Positions 1 through 4,780 of a DNA stretch of 5,386 bases are shown in pieces. Source of the stretch: Comamonadaceae bacterium (GTDB lineage Bacteria > Pseudomonadota > Gammaproteobacteria > Burkholderiales > Burkholderiaceae); the NCBI GenBank assembly GCA_947455875.1, contig CANGSD010000113.1, positions 1 to 5,386 on the forward strand. The letters are read 5' to 3'. The position numbers and the translations under genes are program-made. The notes under the pieces were generated by a model. The model saw nothing but the letters and a program-made list of their open reading frames with translations. It was not told the DNA's origin and did not search any database. Positions within the stretch are counted from its first letter, which is position 1. Each line of letters opens with the position of its first letter.

Positions 1-1551
1 ATTGGTGCTGGCATGGCCGGCTTGGTCAGCGCCTTGCAACTGGCGCGCCAGGGCCTGCCGGTCACGGTGGTGGAAGCCGCCGATGCACCCGGCGGCAAGA
101 TCCGTCAGCTGCAGGTCAATGGCGCCCCCATCGACAGCGGCCCCACGGTCTTCACCCTGCGCTGGATCTTTGACGAGGTGCTGGCCTCGGTGGGCACGCG
201 TTTGGAGGACGAGGTGCGCATCACGCCCTTGTCGGTGCTCGCGCGGCATTTCTGGGATCCCGAGATTGGGGGCGGCGAGGTGGCCCACCTGGACCTGCTG
301 GCCGATGCGCGCGCCTCGCACGACGCGGTGGCGCGCTTTGCCGGCCCCGATGAAGCCCGACGCTTCACCGCTTTTTGCGCGCAGGCGCGCGAGGTGTATG
401 CCACGCTCGAAGGCCCCTTCATCCGCTCGACCTCGCCCACCATGGGCCGCATGATCGGTGACCTGGGCCTGCGGGGCCTGTCGGTGCTCTCGCGCCTGGG
501 ACCCATGCGCAGTCTGTGGGACAGCCTGGGCCGTCACTTCACCGACCCGCGCCTGCGGCAGTTGTTCGGGCGCTATGCGACCTATTGCGGCTCTTCGCCC
601 TGGGAAGCGCCCGCCACGCTGATGCTGATCGCCCAGGTGGAGATGGACGGCGTGTGGGCGGTGGACGGCGGCATGCACGCGCTGGCGCGCATGCTTGAGC
701 GCCTGGCGCGTGCGCAGGGCGTCACCTTTCGCTATGGCACGCGCTGCGAGCGCATCGAGCTGCAAGGCGGTCGTGTCAGTGGCGTGCACCTGGCCCATGG
801 CGAACGCTTGGGTGCGCAGCGCGTGGTGTTCAACGGCGATGTGGCGGCCCTGCATACCGGCCTGCTGGGTGACACGGCGCGCGCTGCTGCCCCGCGCGTG
901 GGACCGCGCTCGTTGTCGGCCGTCACTTGGTCCATGCACACACGTGCTCAGGGTCTCGCGCTGGACCGGCACAACGTTTTTTTCACCGGCGATTACCGCA
1001 GCGAGTTCACCGACATCTTTGGCCAGGGCCGCCTGCCGCGGCGACCCACCGTGTACCTGTGCGCGCAAGATCGCGGCACCGGCGTGCCCGACACCGGCGC
1101 GCCCCAGCGTCTGCTGGCGCTGGTCAACGCGCCGGCTGTTGGCGGGCAGGGCCGGCTCACCCCCGAGGCACTTGACGAATGCGACTACCAGACCTTTTCC
1201 CTCATGCGCCGATGTGGCCTGAGCTTGCAGCCGCAGGCCCGCGAATCGGTGCGTACGACACCGGACGATTTCCATCGCCTCTTTCCCGCCACGGGCGGAG
1301 CCTTGTATGGCCAGGCGACGCACGGTTGGAACTCGGCGTTTGCCAGATCGCCAGCGGCCAGCCCGGTGCCGGGTCTGTTTCTGGCGGGGGGCAGCGTGCA
1401 CCCGGGGCCGGGCGTGCCGATGGCGGCGATGTCGGGGCAACTGGCGGCCGCGGCCGTGATGGCGAGCCTCGGTTCGACCAGCCGGTCCCGCCCGGGGGCT
1501 ACCTCTGGTGGTATGTCGACGCCCTCAGCGACGACGGGCAGTTCGGCATGA
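1..1551 (+). CDS. crtD: CrtD, hydroxyneurosporene-type carotenoid 3,4-desaturase (5' partial)
   Basis: This is an FAD-dependent phytoene-desaturase-family enzyme. CrtD introduces the C3-C4 double bond into 1-hydroxy acyclic carotenoids on the way to spheroidene or spirilloxanthin-type pigments at the membrane. The frame is open from base 1 and begins inside the dinucleotide-binding fold: GAGMAG at window residues 2-7, acidic E25 at the end of the second strand, and APGGK at 29-33. Only a few N-terminal residues should be missing, and 516 residues are visible, close to full family length. The C-terminal FAD motif is clear at 458-476 (GLFLAGG, then HPGPGVPMAA). CrtD is preferred over CrtI because crtC follows directly and because of the HPGPG motif. 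The last ~25 residues (after about 1470) are Ser/Thr/Gly-rich, have poor third-position GC and overlap a better coding frame for CrtC, so the CrtD tail is probably unconserved. The TGA at 1549-1551 overlaps an ATG for crtC. Confidence 0.9.
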   Translation: MGAGMAGLVSALQLARQGLPVTVVEAADAPGGKIRQLQVNGAPIDSGPTVFTLRWIFDEVLASVGTRLEDEVRITPLSVLARHFWDPEIGGGEVAHLDLLADARASHDAVARFAGPDEARRFTAFCAQAREVYATLEGPFIRSTSPTMGRMIGDLGLRGLSVLSRLGPMRSLWDSLGRHFTDPRLRQLFGRYATYCGSSPWEAPATLMLIAQVEMDGVWAVDGGMHALARMLERLARAQGVTFRYGTRCERIELQGGRVSGVHLAHGERLGAQRVVFNGDVAALHTGLLGDTARAAAPRVGPRSLSAVTWSMHTRAQGLALDRHNVFFTGDYRSEFTDIFGQGRLPRRPTVYLCAQDRGTGVPDTGAPQRLLALVNAPAVGGQGRLTPEALDECDYQTFSLMRRCGLSLQPQARESVRTTPDDFHRLFPATGGALYGQATHGWNSAFARSPAASPVPGLFLAGGSVHPGPGVPMAAMSGQLAAAAVMASLGSTSRSRPGATSGGMSTPSATTGSSA

Positions 1552-2390
1552 CGCTCATTGCTTTTGTGGGCAGCGTGTTCTCGCCTTATTACGCGTGGGC
1601 GCGGCGCGGCGGCGCGGCGGCCGATCCCGAGCAGCACTGCGCGATCAACGTGGCCTTGTACAGCCGCAGCGCGCGGCGGTGGGCCATGACCGAGCGCGGC
1701 GCGCGCCATTGCAGCCGCAACGCGCGCGAGCTGCGCGTGGGCCCCAGCCGCGTGCACTGGGATGGCGCTGCGCTGGTGATCGACATCGACGAGGTGTGCG
1801 TGCCGATTCCGCGCGGCTTGCGCGGACGCGTGCGTGTGTATCCGCAGCGCCTGTTCAACTTCAGCACGCCGATCGACCGCGCAGGCCGTCATCGCTGGGG
1901 ACCGATCGCGCCGTCGGCGCGCATCGAGGTCGAATTCGATGCGCCCGCGCAGCGTTGGCAGGGGCAGGCCTATCTGGATTCCAACGAGGGCGATGAGCCC
2001 ATTGCCAGCAGCTGCCGCGAGTGGGACTGGTCACGCAGCCCCATGGCCGATGGCAGCACCGCGGTCTTGTACGACATGCAGCACTTCGATGGCAGCGACC
2101 AGGTGCTGGCGCTGCGCTTTGGCCGCGACGGTCAGGTCACGCCCTTTGAGCCGCCGCCGCGCCGGCCCTTGCCGACCACCCTCTGGCGTGTGCCGCGCCG
2201 CATGCGCAGCACCGGGCCTGTCAGCGTGGTCGATCAGCTGGAAGACACGCCGTTTTATCAACGGGCCATGGTGCGCAGCGAATTGCTGGGCGAGTCGGTG
2301 ACCAGCTTTCATGAGACGCTCAACGTGCCGCGGCTGGTCTCGCCCGTGGTGCAGGGCATGCTTCCGTTTCGCATGCCGCGCCGGGGCTAG
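1548..2390 (+). CDS. crtC: CrtC, acyclic carotenoid 1,2-hydratase (hydroxyneurosporene synthase)
   Basis: CrtC adds water across the C1-C2 double bond of neurosporene or lycopene ends, giving the 1-hydroxy carotenoids that CrtD desaturates. Recognisable family blocks are IAFVGSVFSPYYAW (residues 4-17 from this start), INVALYS, a VGPSRVHWDG block, the ARIEVEFDAPAQRWQGQAYLD region, and PFYQRAMVRSELLGE near the C-terminus. The start is uncertain. ATG 1548 overlaps the crtD stop (ATGA) and gives 280 residues, close to the short Rhodobacter proteins as I recall them, but it has only a weak ribosome site. The same frame continues upstream with what looks like authentic CrtC sequence (FDQPVPPGGYLWWY, then VDALSDDG, from base 1473) and very high third-position GC. 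However, it contains no ATG, GTG or TTG between 1329 and 1547. The product call is firm. The true N-terminus is unresolved and the protein is probably at least 25 residues longer. Confidence 0.85.
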   Translation: MTLIAFVGSVFSPYYAWARRGGAAADPEQHCAINVALYSRSARRWAMTERGARHCSRNARELRVGPSRVHWDGAALVIDIDEVCVPIPRGLRGRVRVYPQRLFNFSTPIDRAGRHRWGPIAPSARIEVEFDAPAQRWQGQAYLDSNEGDEPIASSCREWDWSRSPMADGSTAVLYDMQHFDGSDQVLALRFGRDGQVTPFEPPPRRPLPTTLWRVPRRMRSTGPVSVVDQLEDTPFYQRAMVRSELLGESVTSFHETLNVPRLVSPVVQGMLPFRMPRRG

Positions 2391-2413
2391 AAACAAAAGT
2401 CACCATGACGCAC

Positions 2414-2431
2414 TGTCACGCTGCGGCCACA
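2414..2431. promoter_or_regulatory. PpsR/CrtJ box 1 (TGT-N12-ACA)
   Basis: TGT at 2414-2416 and ACA at 2429-2431 are separated by exactly 12 bases, the recognition pattern of the photosynthesis repressor PpsR/CrtJ. This is the most upstream of three boxes and ends 7 bp before the second. It lies just upstream of the -35 element, where it could support cooperative binding. The repressor gene is not in the window, so binding is inferred from the motif and the location. Confidence 0.7.
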
Positions 2432-2438
2432 CAGCAAC

Positions 2439-2456
2439 TGTCTATTCTGGTTGACA
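2439..2456. promoter_or_regulatory. PpsR/CrtJ box 2 (TGT-N12-ACA), over the -35
   Basis: TGT at 2439-2441 and ACA at 2454-2456 flank exactly 12 bases. Its ACA half is the ACA of the TTGACA -35 hexamer, so occupancy would block RNA polymerase. It sits 7 bp after box 1 and 8 bp before box 3. Paired CrtJ/PpsR palindromes in Rhodobacter are known with about this gap. Confidence 0.75.
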
Positions 2457-2471
2457 TTTATGAATGTCAAC
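2450..2471. repeat. Perfect 9-bp inverted repeat across the -35 region
   Basis: The left arm GTTGACATT (2450-2458) and right arm AATGTCAAC (2463-2471) are exact reverse complements around the 4-base centre TATG. The repeat contains the -35 element, the ACA half of box 2 and the TGT half of box 3. It may only reflect the inverted halves of two neighbouring repressor boxes, or it may be a separate operator. Confidence 0.6.
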
Positions 2472-2478
2472 TTAAAAT
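2451..2478 (+). promoter_or_regulatory. Sigma70-type promoter of the puc operon
   Basis: The -35 TTGACA (2451-2456) is a perfect consensus match. The -10 TAAAAT (2473-2478) matches five of six positions, with a 16-bp spacer. Transcription should begin near 2485, leaving a leader of about 75 nt before pucB. The promoter lies in a locally AT-rich stretch within otherwise GC-rich DNA. A promoter this close to consensus needs a repressor to be regulated, which fits the three overlapping PpsR-like boxes. Confidence 0.75.
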
Positions 2479-2482
2479 GACA
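2465..2482. promoter_or_regulatory. PpsR/CrtJ box 3 (TGT-N12-ACA), over the -10
   Basis: TGT at 2465-2467 and ACA at 2480-2482 are separated by exactly 12 bases. The box covers the promoter spacer and the whole TAAAAT -10 element. Together with box 2 it encloses the core promoter, the expected geometry for direct repression under aerobic or high-light conditions. Confidence 0.75.
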
Positions 2483-2548
2483 CCAGTTTGCGACCAAGGG
2501 GGCCGCAAGCCGCCCGCGTGCGGGGTTAGCACGTGCGTTAGCTTTTCC

Positions 2549-2554
2549 AAGGAG
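2549..2554 (+). promoter_or_regulatory. Ribosome binding site of pucB
   Basis: AAGGAG lies 7 bases before the ATG at 2562. It fixes the start of a gene too short for many gene finders and fits the very high expression expected of an antenna apoprotein. Confidence 0.8.
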
Positions 2555-2561
2555 AACCACA

Positions 2562-2714
2562 ATGTCCGACAAAGACAAAGTGTGGGCCACCGGTCTGACC
2601 GAGGGCGAATCGGAGGAAATCCACCGGAACCTCATCCAGGGAACGCAGATATTCGGCATGATCGCGGCCTTCGCGCACTTGCTGGCGTATATCTACAGCC
2701 CCTGGCTGAAGTAA
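2562..2714 (+). CDS. pucB: LH2 antenna beta apoprotein (PucB)
   Basis: This 50-residue protein is the beta polypeptide of the peripheral light-harvesting complex LH2, a single-span inner-membrane protein that binds bacteriochlorophyll a and carotenoid in a ring with PucA. It starts with MSDKDKVWATGLT, resembling the NKVWPSGLT start of purple-bacterial PucB. The diagnostic block SEEIHRNLIQGTQIF follows (residues 18-31, from E18), then the membrane span with AFAHLLAY and the terminal PWLK. His39 is the expected axial ligand of a B850-type pigment, and His21 lies 18 residues before it, the canonical spacing. The SEE-H-GT-F pattern and lack of an LH1-type RPW ending favour LH2 over LH1 PufB. Residue 29 is Gln where Rhodoblastus acidophilus LH2 has Arg20, which hydrogen-bonds the B800 pigment. 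The gene is first in the puc operon, and pucA follows after 12 bases. Confidence 0.93.
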   Translation: MSDKDKVWATGLTEGESEEIHRNLIQGTQIFGMIAAFAHLLAYIYSPWLK

Positions 2715-2726
2715 GGAGCACTACCC

Positions 2727-2921
2727 ATGATCTACGGAAAAATGTGGTGTGTGGTCAAGCCCTCGGTGGGCATTCCTATCTTCATTGCCGCAGTGGCAAT
2801 TGCCTCTTTCAGCGTGCACGTCGCGCTGACGCTCAACACCACCTGGGTGAAGGGCTTCCTCAATGGTGGACAGAAAGCCGTGGCAGCCGCTCCGGCCGAA
2901 GCGCCTCCAGCCAAGAAGTAA
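2727..2921 (+). CDS. pucA: LH2 antenna alpha apoprotein (PucA), B800-820-like
   Basis: This 64-residue protein is the alpha polypeptide of LH2. The start ATG lies 8 bases after AAGGAG (2713-2718), which overlaps the pucB stop. It aligns without gaps to Rhodoblastus acidophilus LH2 alpha: Met1 (ligand of B800), GKMWCVVKPSVGIP at 4-17, membrane span about 17-37, axial His31 (HVAL), and TTW at 38-40. Positions 44-45, usually Tyr-Trp or Tyr-Tyr and hydrogen-bonding the B850 acetyl groups, are Phe44-Leu45. This is the pair found in the blue-shifted B800-820 (LH3) form. GG at 47-48 matches the reference, so the register is secure. The tail from about residue 50 is Ala/Pro-rich and ends in lysines, like the long-tailed alpha chains of Rubrivivax. 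Identity is nearly certain. The spectral form is inferred. Confidence 0.94.
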   Translation: MIYGKMWCVVKPSVGIPIFIAAVAIASFSVHVALTLNTTWVKGFLNGGQKAVAAAPAEAPPAKK

Positions 2922-2936
2922 TTCTGGTTTTGAGAC

Positions 2937-2970
2937 AGGGACCGGGCCGCTTGCGGTGCCGGTCCTTTTT
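2937..2970 (+). terminator. Rho-independent terminator/attenuator between pucA and pucC
   Basis: GGACCGG (2939-2945) pairs perfectly with CCGGTCC (2959-2965), with an inner CCG/CGG stem (2947-2949 with 2954-2956) and a T5 run at 2966-2970. An A-T pair and a G-T wobble can extend the base. It lies 15 bases after the pucA stop and 14 before the pucC start. It would end most transcripts after pucBA, and protect their 3' ends, while letting some read on into pucC. Such unequal output is known for puc operons. Confidence 0.85.
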
Positions 2971-2984
2971 CATGTGAGTCGCCC

Positions 2985-4388
2985 ATGAACCGATCCACGC
3001 CTCGCTCGTCCTCGCGCCTCGTGCAGTCGATCGTTGCATGGGGTCCGCGCTTCTTGCCGTTTGCAGATGCCGCGTCGCCGGACCTGCCGCTGTCGCGCCT
3101 GCTGCGCCTGTCGCTGTTTCAGGTGTCGGTGGGCATGGCGCTCGTGCTGCTCGTGGGCACGCTCAATCGCGTGATGATCGTGGAGATGCATGTGCCAGCC
3201 TCGCTGGTGGCGATCATGGTGGCCTTGCCGATTTTGTTTGCGCCTTTGCGCGCCTTGATCGGCTTTCGCTCCGACCATCACCGCAGCGAACTCGGCTGGC
3301 GACGCGTGCCCTATATCTGGATGGGAACGCTGCTGCAATTTGGTGGCCTGGCCATCATGCCTTTTGCTTTGTTGGTGCTCGCACGTGCGGGCGCCTCGGC
3401 CGATGCGCCAGCCTGGGTCGGACATGGCGCAGCGGCGATCGCGTTCCTCTTGGTGGGCGCGGGTCTGCACACAGTGCAGACCACCGGCCTGGCCCTGGCC
3501 ACCGACCTCGCGCCGCGCGAGGACCATCCGAAGGTCGTGGGCTTCATGTATTCGATGCTCTTGCTCGGAATGATCGCCAGCGCCTTCATTTTTGGCTACG
3601 CCCTGTCCGAGTATTCGCCGGGCCGACTGATCCAGGTGATTCAGGCCTGCGCGGTCACGACCCTGGTGCTCAATGTGGTGGCGATCTGGAAGCAGGAAGC
3701 ACGCAGCCGCGATCGCAAGCCGCGTGCGCGTGGCGAGGATGATCCGCACTTTCTCACCGCCTGGCAGGCCCTCAAGGGCCGCGACCGTGCGGTGCGGCGG
3801 CTGGCGGCGTTGGCCCTGGGCACCATGGCCTTCACGATGGAGGACGTGCTGCTCGAGCCCTATGGCGGCGAGATCCTGGGCATGTCGGTGTCGTCCACCA
3901 CCTACCTCACGGCCACCTTGGCGCTGGGCGGCTTGATCGGATTTGCGTGGGCCTCGCGCGTGCTGGGGCGCGGGGGCGATCCCTGGCGCATGGCCCGTGC
4001 CGGCGCGTGGGTGGGCTTGCCGGCCTTTGCCGCGGTGATCGCCGCCGCGCCGCTGGCGGCGCCGGCGTTGTTCGTTGCAGGCACCTTCCTGATTGGTTTT
4101 GGTGGCGGCTTGTTTGGCCATGGCACGCTCACGTCCACCATGCAGATGGCGCCGCCCGAACAGGCCGGCCTGGCCCTGGGCGCCTGGGGCGCGGTGCAAG
4201 CCACTGCGGGGGGATTGGCCATGGGCCTGGGAGGCATCCTGCGTGACGTGATAGCCTCGCCGTGGGGTTCGCTGGCGGGCTATGAAGCCGTGTACGTCAT
4301 CGAACTGCTGATGCTCTTAGGCACCCTGGTGCTGATGGCGCCGTTGCTGCGCCCCCCATCCAACGATTCAATTGAAGCAAGGAGATAA
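2985..4388 (+). CDS. pucC: PucC, LH2 assembly factor (BCD-family MFS membrane protein)
   Basis: This 467-residue polytopic protein belongs to the PucC/LhaA/Bch2 family of the major facilitator superfamily. These proteins are required for assembly or stability of LH2 (PucC) or LH1 (LhaA) and probably handle bacteriochlorophyll or apoproteins in the inner membrane. The family block LFQVSVGMALVLLVGTLNRV lies at residues 44-63. FAPLRALIGFRSDHH and the charged LGWRRVPYIW follow, then VQTTGLALATDLAP, MEDVLLEPYGG, GFGGGLFGHGTLTSTM and LGAWGAVQATAGG, spread over about 12 hydrophobic segments with a soluble loop near residues 230-265. Length is normal for the family. The ATG at 2985 is preceded only by a weak GAG-type ribosome site, so PucC is probably made at far lower levels than PucBA. 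Position after pucBA argues for PucC rather than LhaA. The overlapping antisense frame is a GC artefact. Confidence 0.92.
   Translation: MNRSTPRSSSRLVQSIVAWGPRFLPFADAASPDLPLSRLLRLSLFQVSVGMALVLLVGTLNRVMIVEMHVPASLVAIMVALPILFAPLRALIGFRSDHHRSELGWRRVPYIWMGTLLQFGGLAIMPFALLVLARAGASADAPAWVGHGAAAIAFLLVGAGLHTVQTTGLALATDLAPREDHPKVVGFMYSMLLLGMIASAFIFGYALSEYSPGRLIQVIQACAVTTLVLNVVAIWKQEARSRDRKPRARGEDDPHFLTAWQALKGRDRAVRRLAALALGTMAFTMEDVLLEPYGGEILGMSVSSTTYLTATLALGGLIGFAWASRVLGRGGDPWRMARAGAWVGLPAFAAVIAAAPLAAPALFVAGTFLIGFGGGLFGHGTLTSTMQMAPPEQAGLALGAWGAVQATAGGLAMGLGGILRDVIASPWGSLAGYEAVYVIELLMLLGTLVLMAPLLRPPSNDSIEARR
4379..4384 (+). promoter_or_regulatory. Strong ribosome binding site inside the 3' end of pucC
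   Basis: AAGGAG sits within the last codons of pucC, 6 bases before the ATG at 4391. It is much stronger than the site in front of pucC and is the main evidence that the short reading frame downstream is translated. Confidence 0.75.
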
Positions 4389-4390
4389 CC

Positions 4391-4477
4391 ATGAAAGTCG
4401 AAACCGTCCTGATCATCATGTTCGTGGTCTTTGGCCTGTTCATGCTGGCCAACTGGTTCAACCGGCCGAAGAAGTAA
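4391..4477 (+). CDS. 28-residue single-span membrane peptide of the puc operon, function unknown
   Basis: I do not recognise this gene by name. The start follows the pucC stop by 2 bases and is preceded by a perfect AAGGAG at ideal distance, so translation is likely coupled to pucC. The peptide starts MKVETVLIIMF, continues as a hydrophobic helix (about residues 5-20: Val, Leu, Ile, Met, Phe and one Gly), has a Trp-Phe interface pair at 22-23, and ends NRPKK. The basic tail suggests the C-terminus faces the cytoplasm. There is no signal peptide site and no pigment-ligating His. Size and topology recall small accessory subunits of antenna or reaction-centre complexes (LH1 gamma of Blastochloris, PufX, protein W), but no sequence match is claimed. 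It is not comparable to the ~14-kDa PucE of Rhodobacter capsulatus. Best inference: a small LH2- or PucC-associated polypeptide. That it is a real gene is more certain than its role. Confidence 0.72.
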   Translation: MKVETVLIIMFVVFGLFMLANWFNRPKK

Positions 4478-4488
4478 GCCGGTCCGGG

Positions 4489-4517
4489 TTGCCAAGCGGC
4501 CTGGATCCCATTAGGAT
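4489..4517 (+). promoter_or_regulatory. Putative sigma70-type promoter of vapBC
   Basis: TTGCCA (4489-4494, five of six consensus positions) and TAGGAT (4512-4517, four of six including the key T-A...T) are separated by 17 bp. The -10 overlaps the inverted-repeat operator, which would make the promoter autorepressible, as is normal for toxin-antitoxin operons. The leader before vapB would be only about 20 nt. Confidence 0.55.
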
Positions 4518-4531
4518 GTACGTGTACATCC
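4514..4531. promoter_or_regulatory. Inverted-repeat operator of vapBC
   Basis: GGATGTAC (4514-4521) and GTACATCC (4524-4531) are perfect reverse complements around a 2-base centre. The repeat lies 12 bases before the vapB start and overlaps the predicted -10. Symmetric sites of this kind are bound by the AbrB-fold domain of the antitoxin, with VapC as co-repressor. Assignment is by position and symmetry. Confidence 0.7.
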
Positions 4532-4543
4532 GTTGGGAGGCTC

Positions 4544-4780
4544 ATGTCGCGTACTAAATTATTCAAAAACGGCAATTCACAGGCCGTTCGCATTCCCGCC
4601 GAGCTGGCTTACAGCAGCTGGGACATGGACCTGGTGATCGAGCGTCACGGCGATGAATTGCGGATCCGGCCGGCGCAACGCCGCATGGGGGATGTTCTGG
4701 CCAAGTTCGCCAGCTTCTCCCCTGACTTCATGGCCCAGGGCCGTGGCCTCAACGTCGAAGGCGAGCGCGAGGCCCTATGA
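4544..4780 (+). CDS. vapB: VapB-type antitoxin (SpoVT/AbrB swapped-hairpin fold)
   Basis: This 78-residue protein neutralises the VapC ribonuclease and autorepresses the operon. The N-terminus carries the AbrB/MazE-like DNA-binding signature KLFKNGNSQAVRIPAEL (residues 5-21), followed by a beta strand around VIERHGDELRIRP (31-43). The C-terminal part is toxin-binding, with an aromatic stretch (LAKFASFSPDFM) like that VapB uses to cover the VapC active site. The ATG at 4544 follows GGGAGG (4535-4540) at 3 bases, close but workable. The stop overlaps the vapC start (ATGA), giving translational coupling. It resembles the plasmid VagC/MvpA group of VapB proteins. Confidence 0.88.
   Translation: MSRTKLFKNGNSQAVRIPAELAYSSWDMDLVIERHGDELRIRPAQRRMGDVLAKFASFSPDFMAQGRGLNVEGEREAL

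Noticed and set aside
1179..1547. Start of crtC at ATG 1179 or TTG 1326
   Set aside because: These would overlap crtD by 373 or 226 bases. The translated sequence between them and about 1470 is Gly/Arg/Ala-rich with no CrtC character. Only the part from about 1473 looks real.
1..1551. Identification of the first gene as phytoene desaturase CrtI
   Set aside because: CrtI and CrtD share a fold, but the adjacent crtC and the HPGPGVPMAA C-terminal motif favour CrtD. The missing N-terminus leaves slight doubt.
1185..1892. 235-codon reverse-strand open frame across the crtD-crtC junction
   Set aside because: It is antisense to two recognised genes, low-complexity Ala/Arg/His-rich, and shows no family motif or ribosome site.
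2513..2524. Small GC inverted repeat (CCCGC/GCGGG) in the pucB leader as a riboswitch or terminator
   Set aside because: The arms leave a 2-4 base loop and a stem of only 4-5 pairs, with no T-run and no known aptamer features. It is likely chance in GC-rich DNA.
2562..2921. Interpretation of the two antenna genes as LH1 pufB-pufA
   Set aside because: The SEEIH...GT.IF block, the PWLK ending without Arg, the alpha GK-W-VVKP-GIP N-terminus with His31 and TTW, and pucC rather than pufL downstream all point to LH2.
2405..2977. 190-codon forward open frame spanning the puc promoter, pucB and pucA
   Set aside because: It runs through the promoter and out of frame with both antenna genes. PucB and PucA, each with its own ribosome site and family motifs, explain the region.
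2970..4199. 409-codon reverse-strand open frame across pucC
   Set aside because: It is antisense to a certain membrane protein, is rich in His, Arg, Gln and Gly, and has no domain sense. Long antisense frames are common in GC-rich genes with strong codon bias.
4478..4513. Terminator after the 28-residue peptide gene
   Set aside because: Short GC matches exist, but I found no stable stem followed by a T-run.
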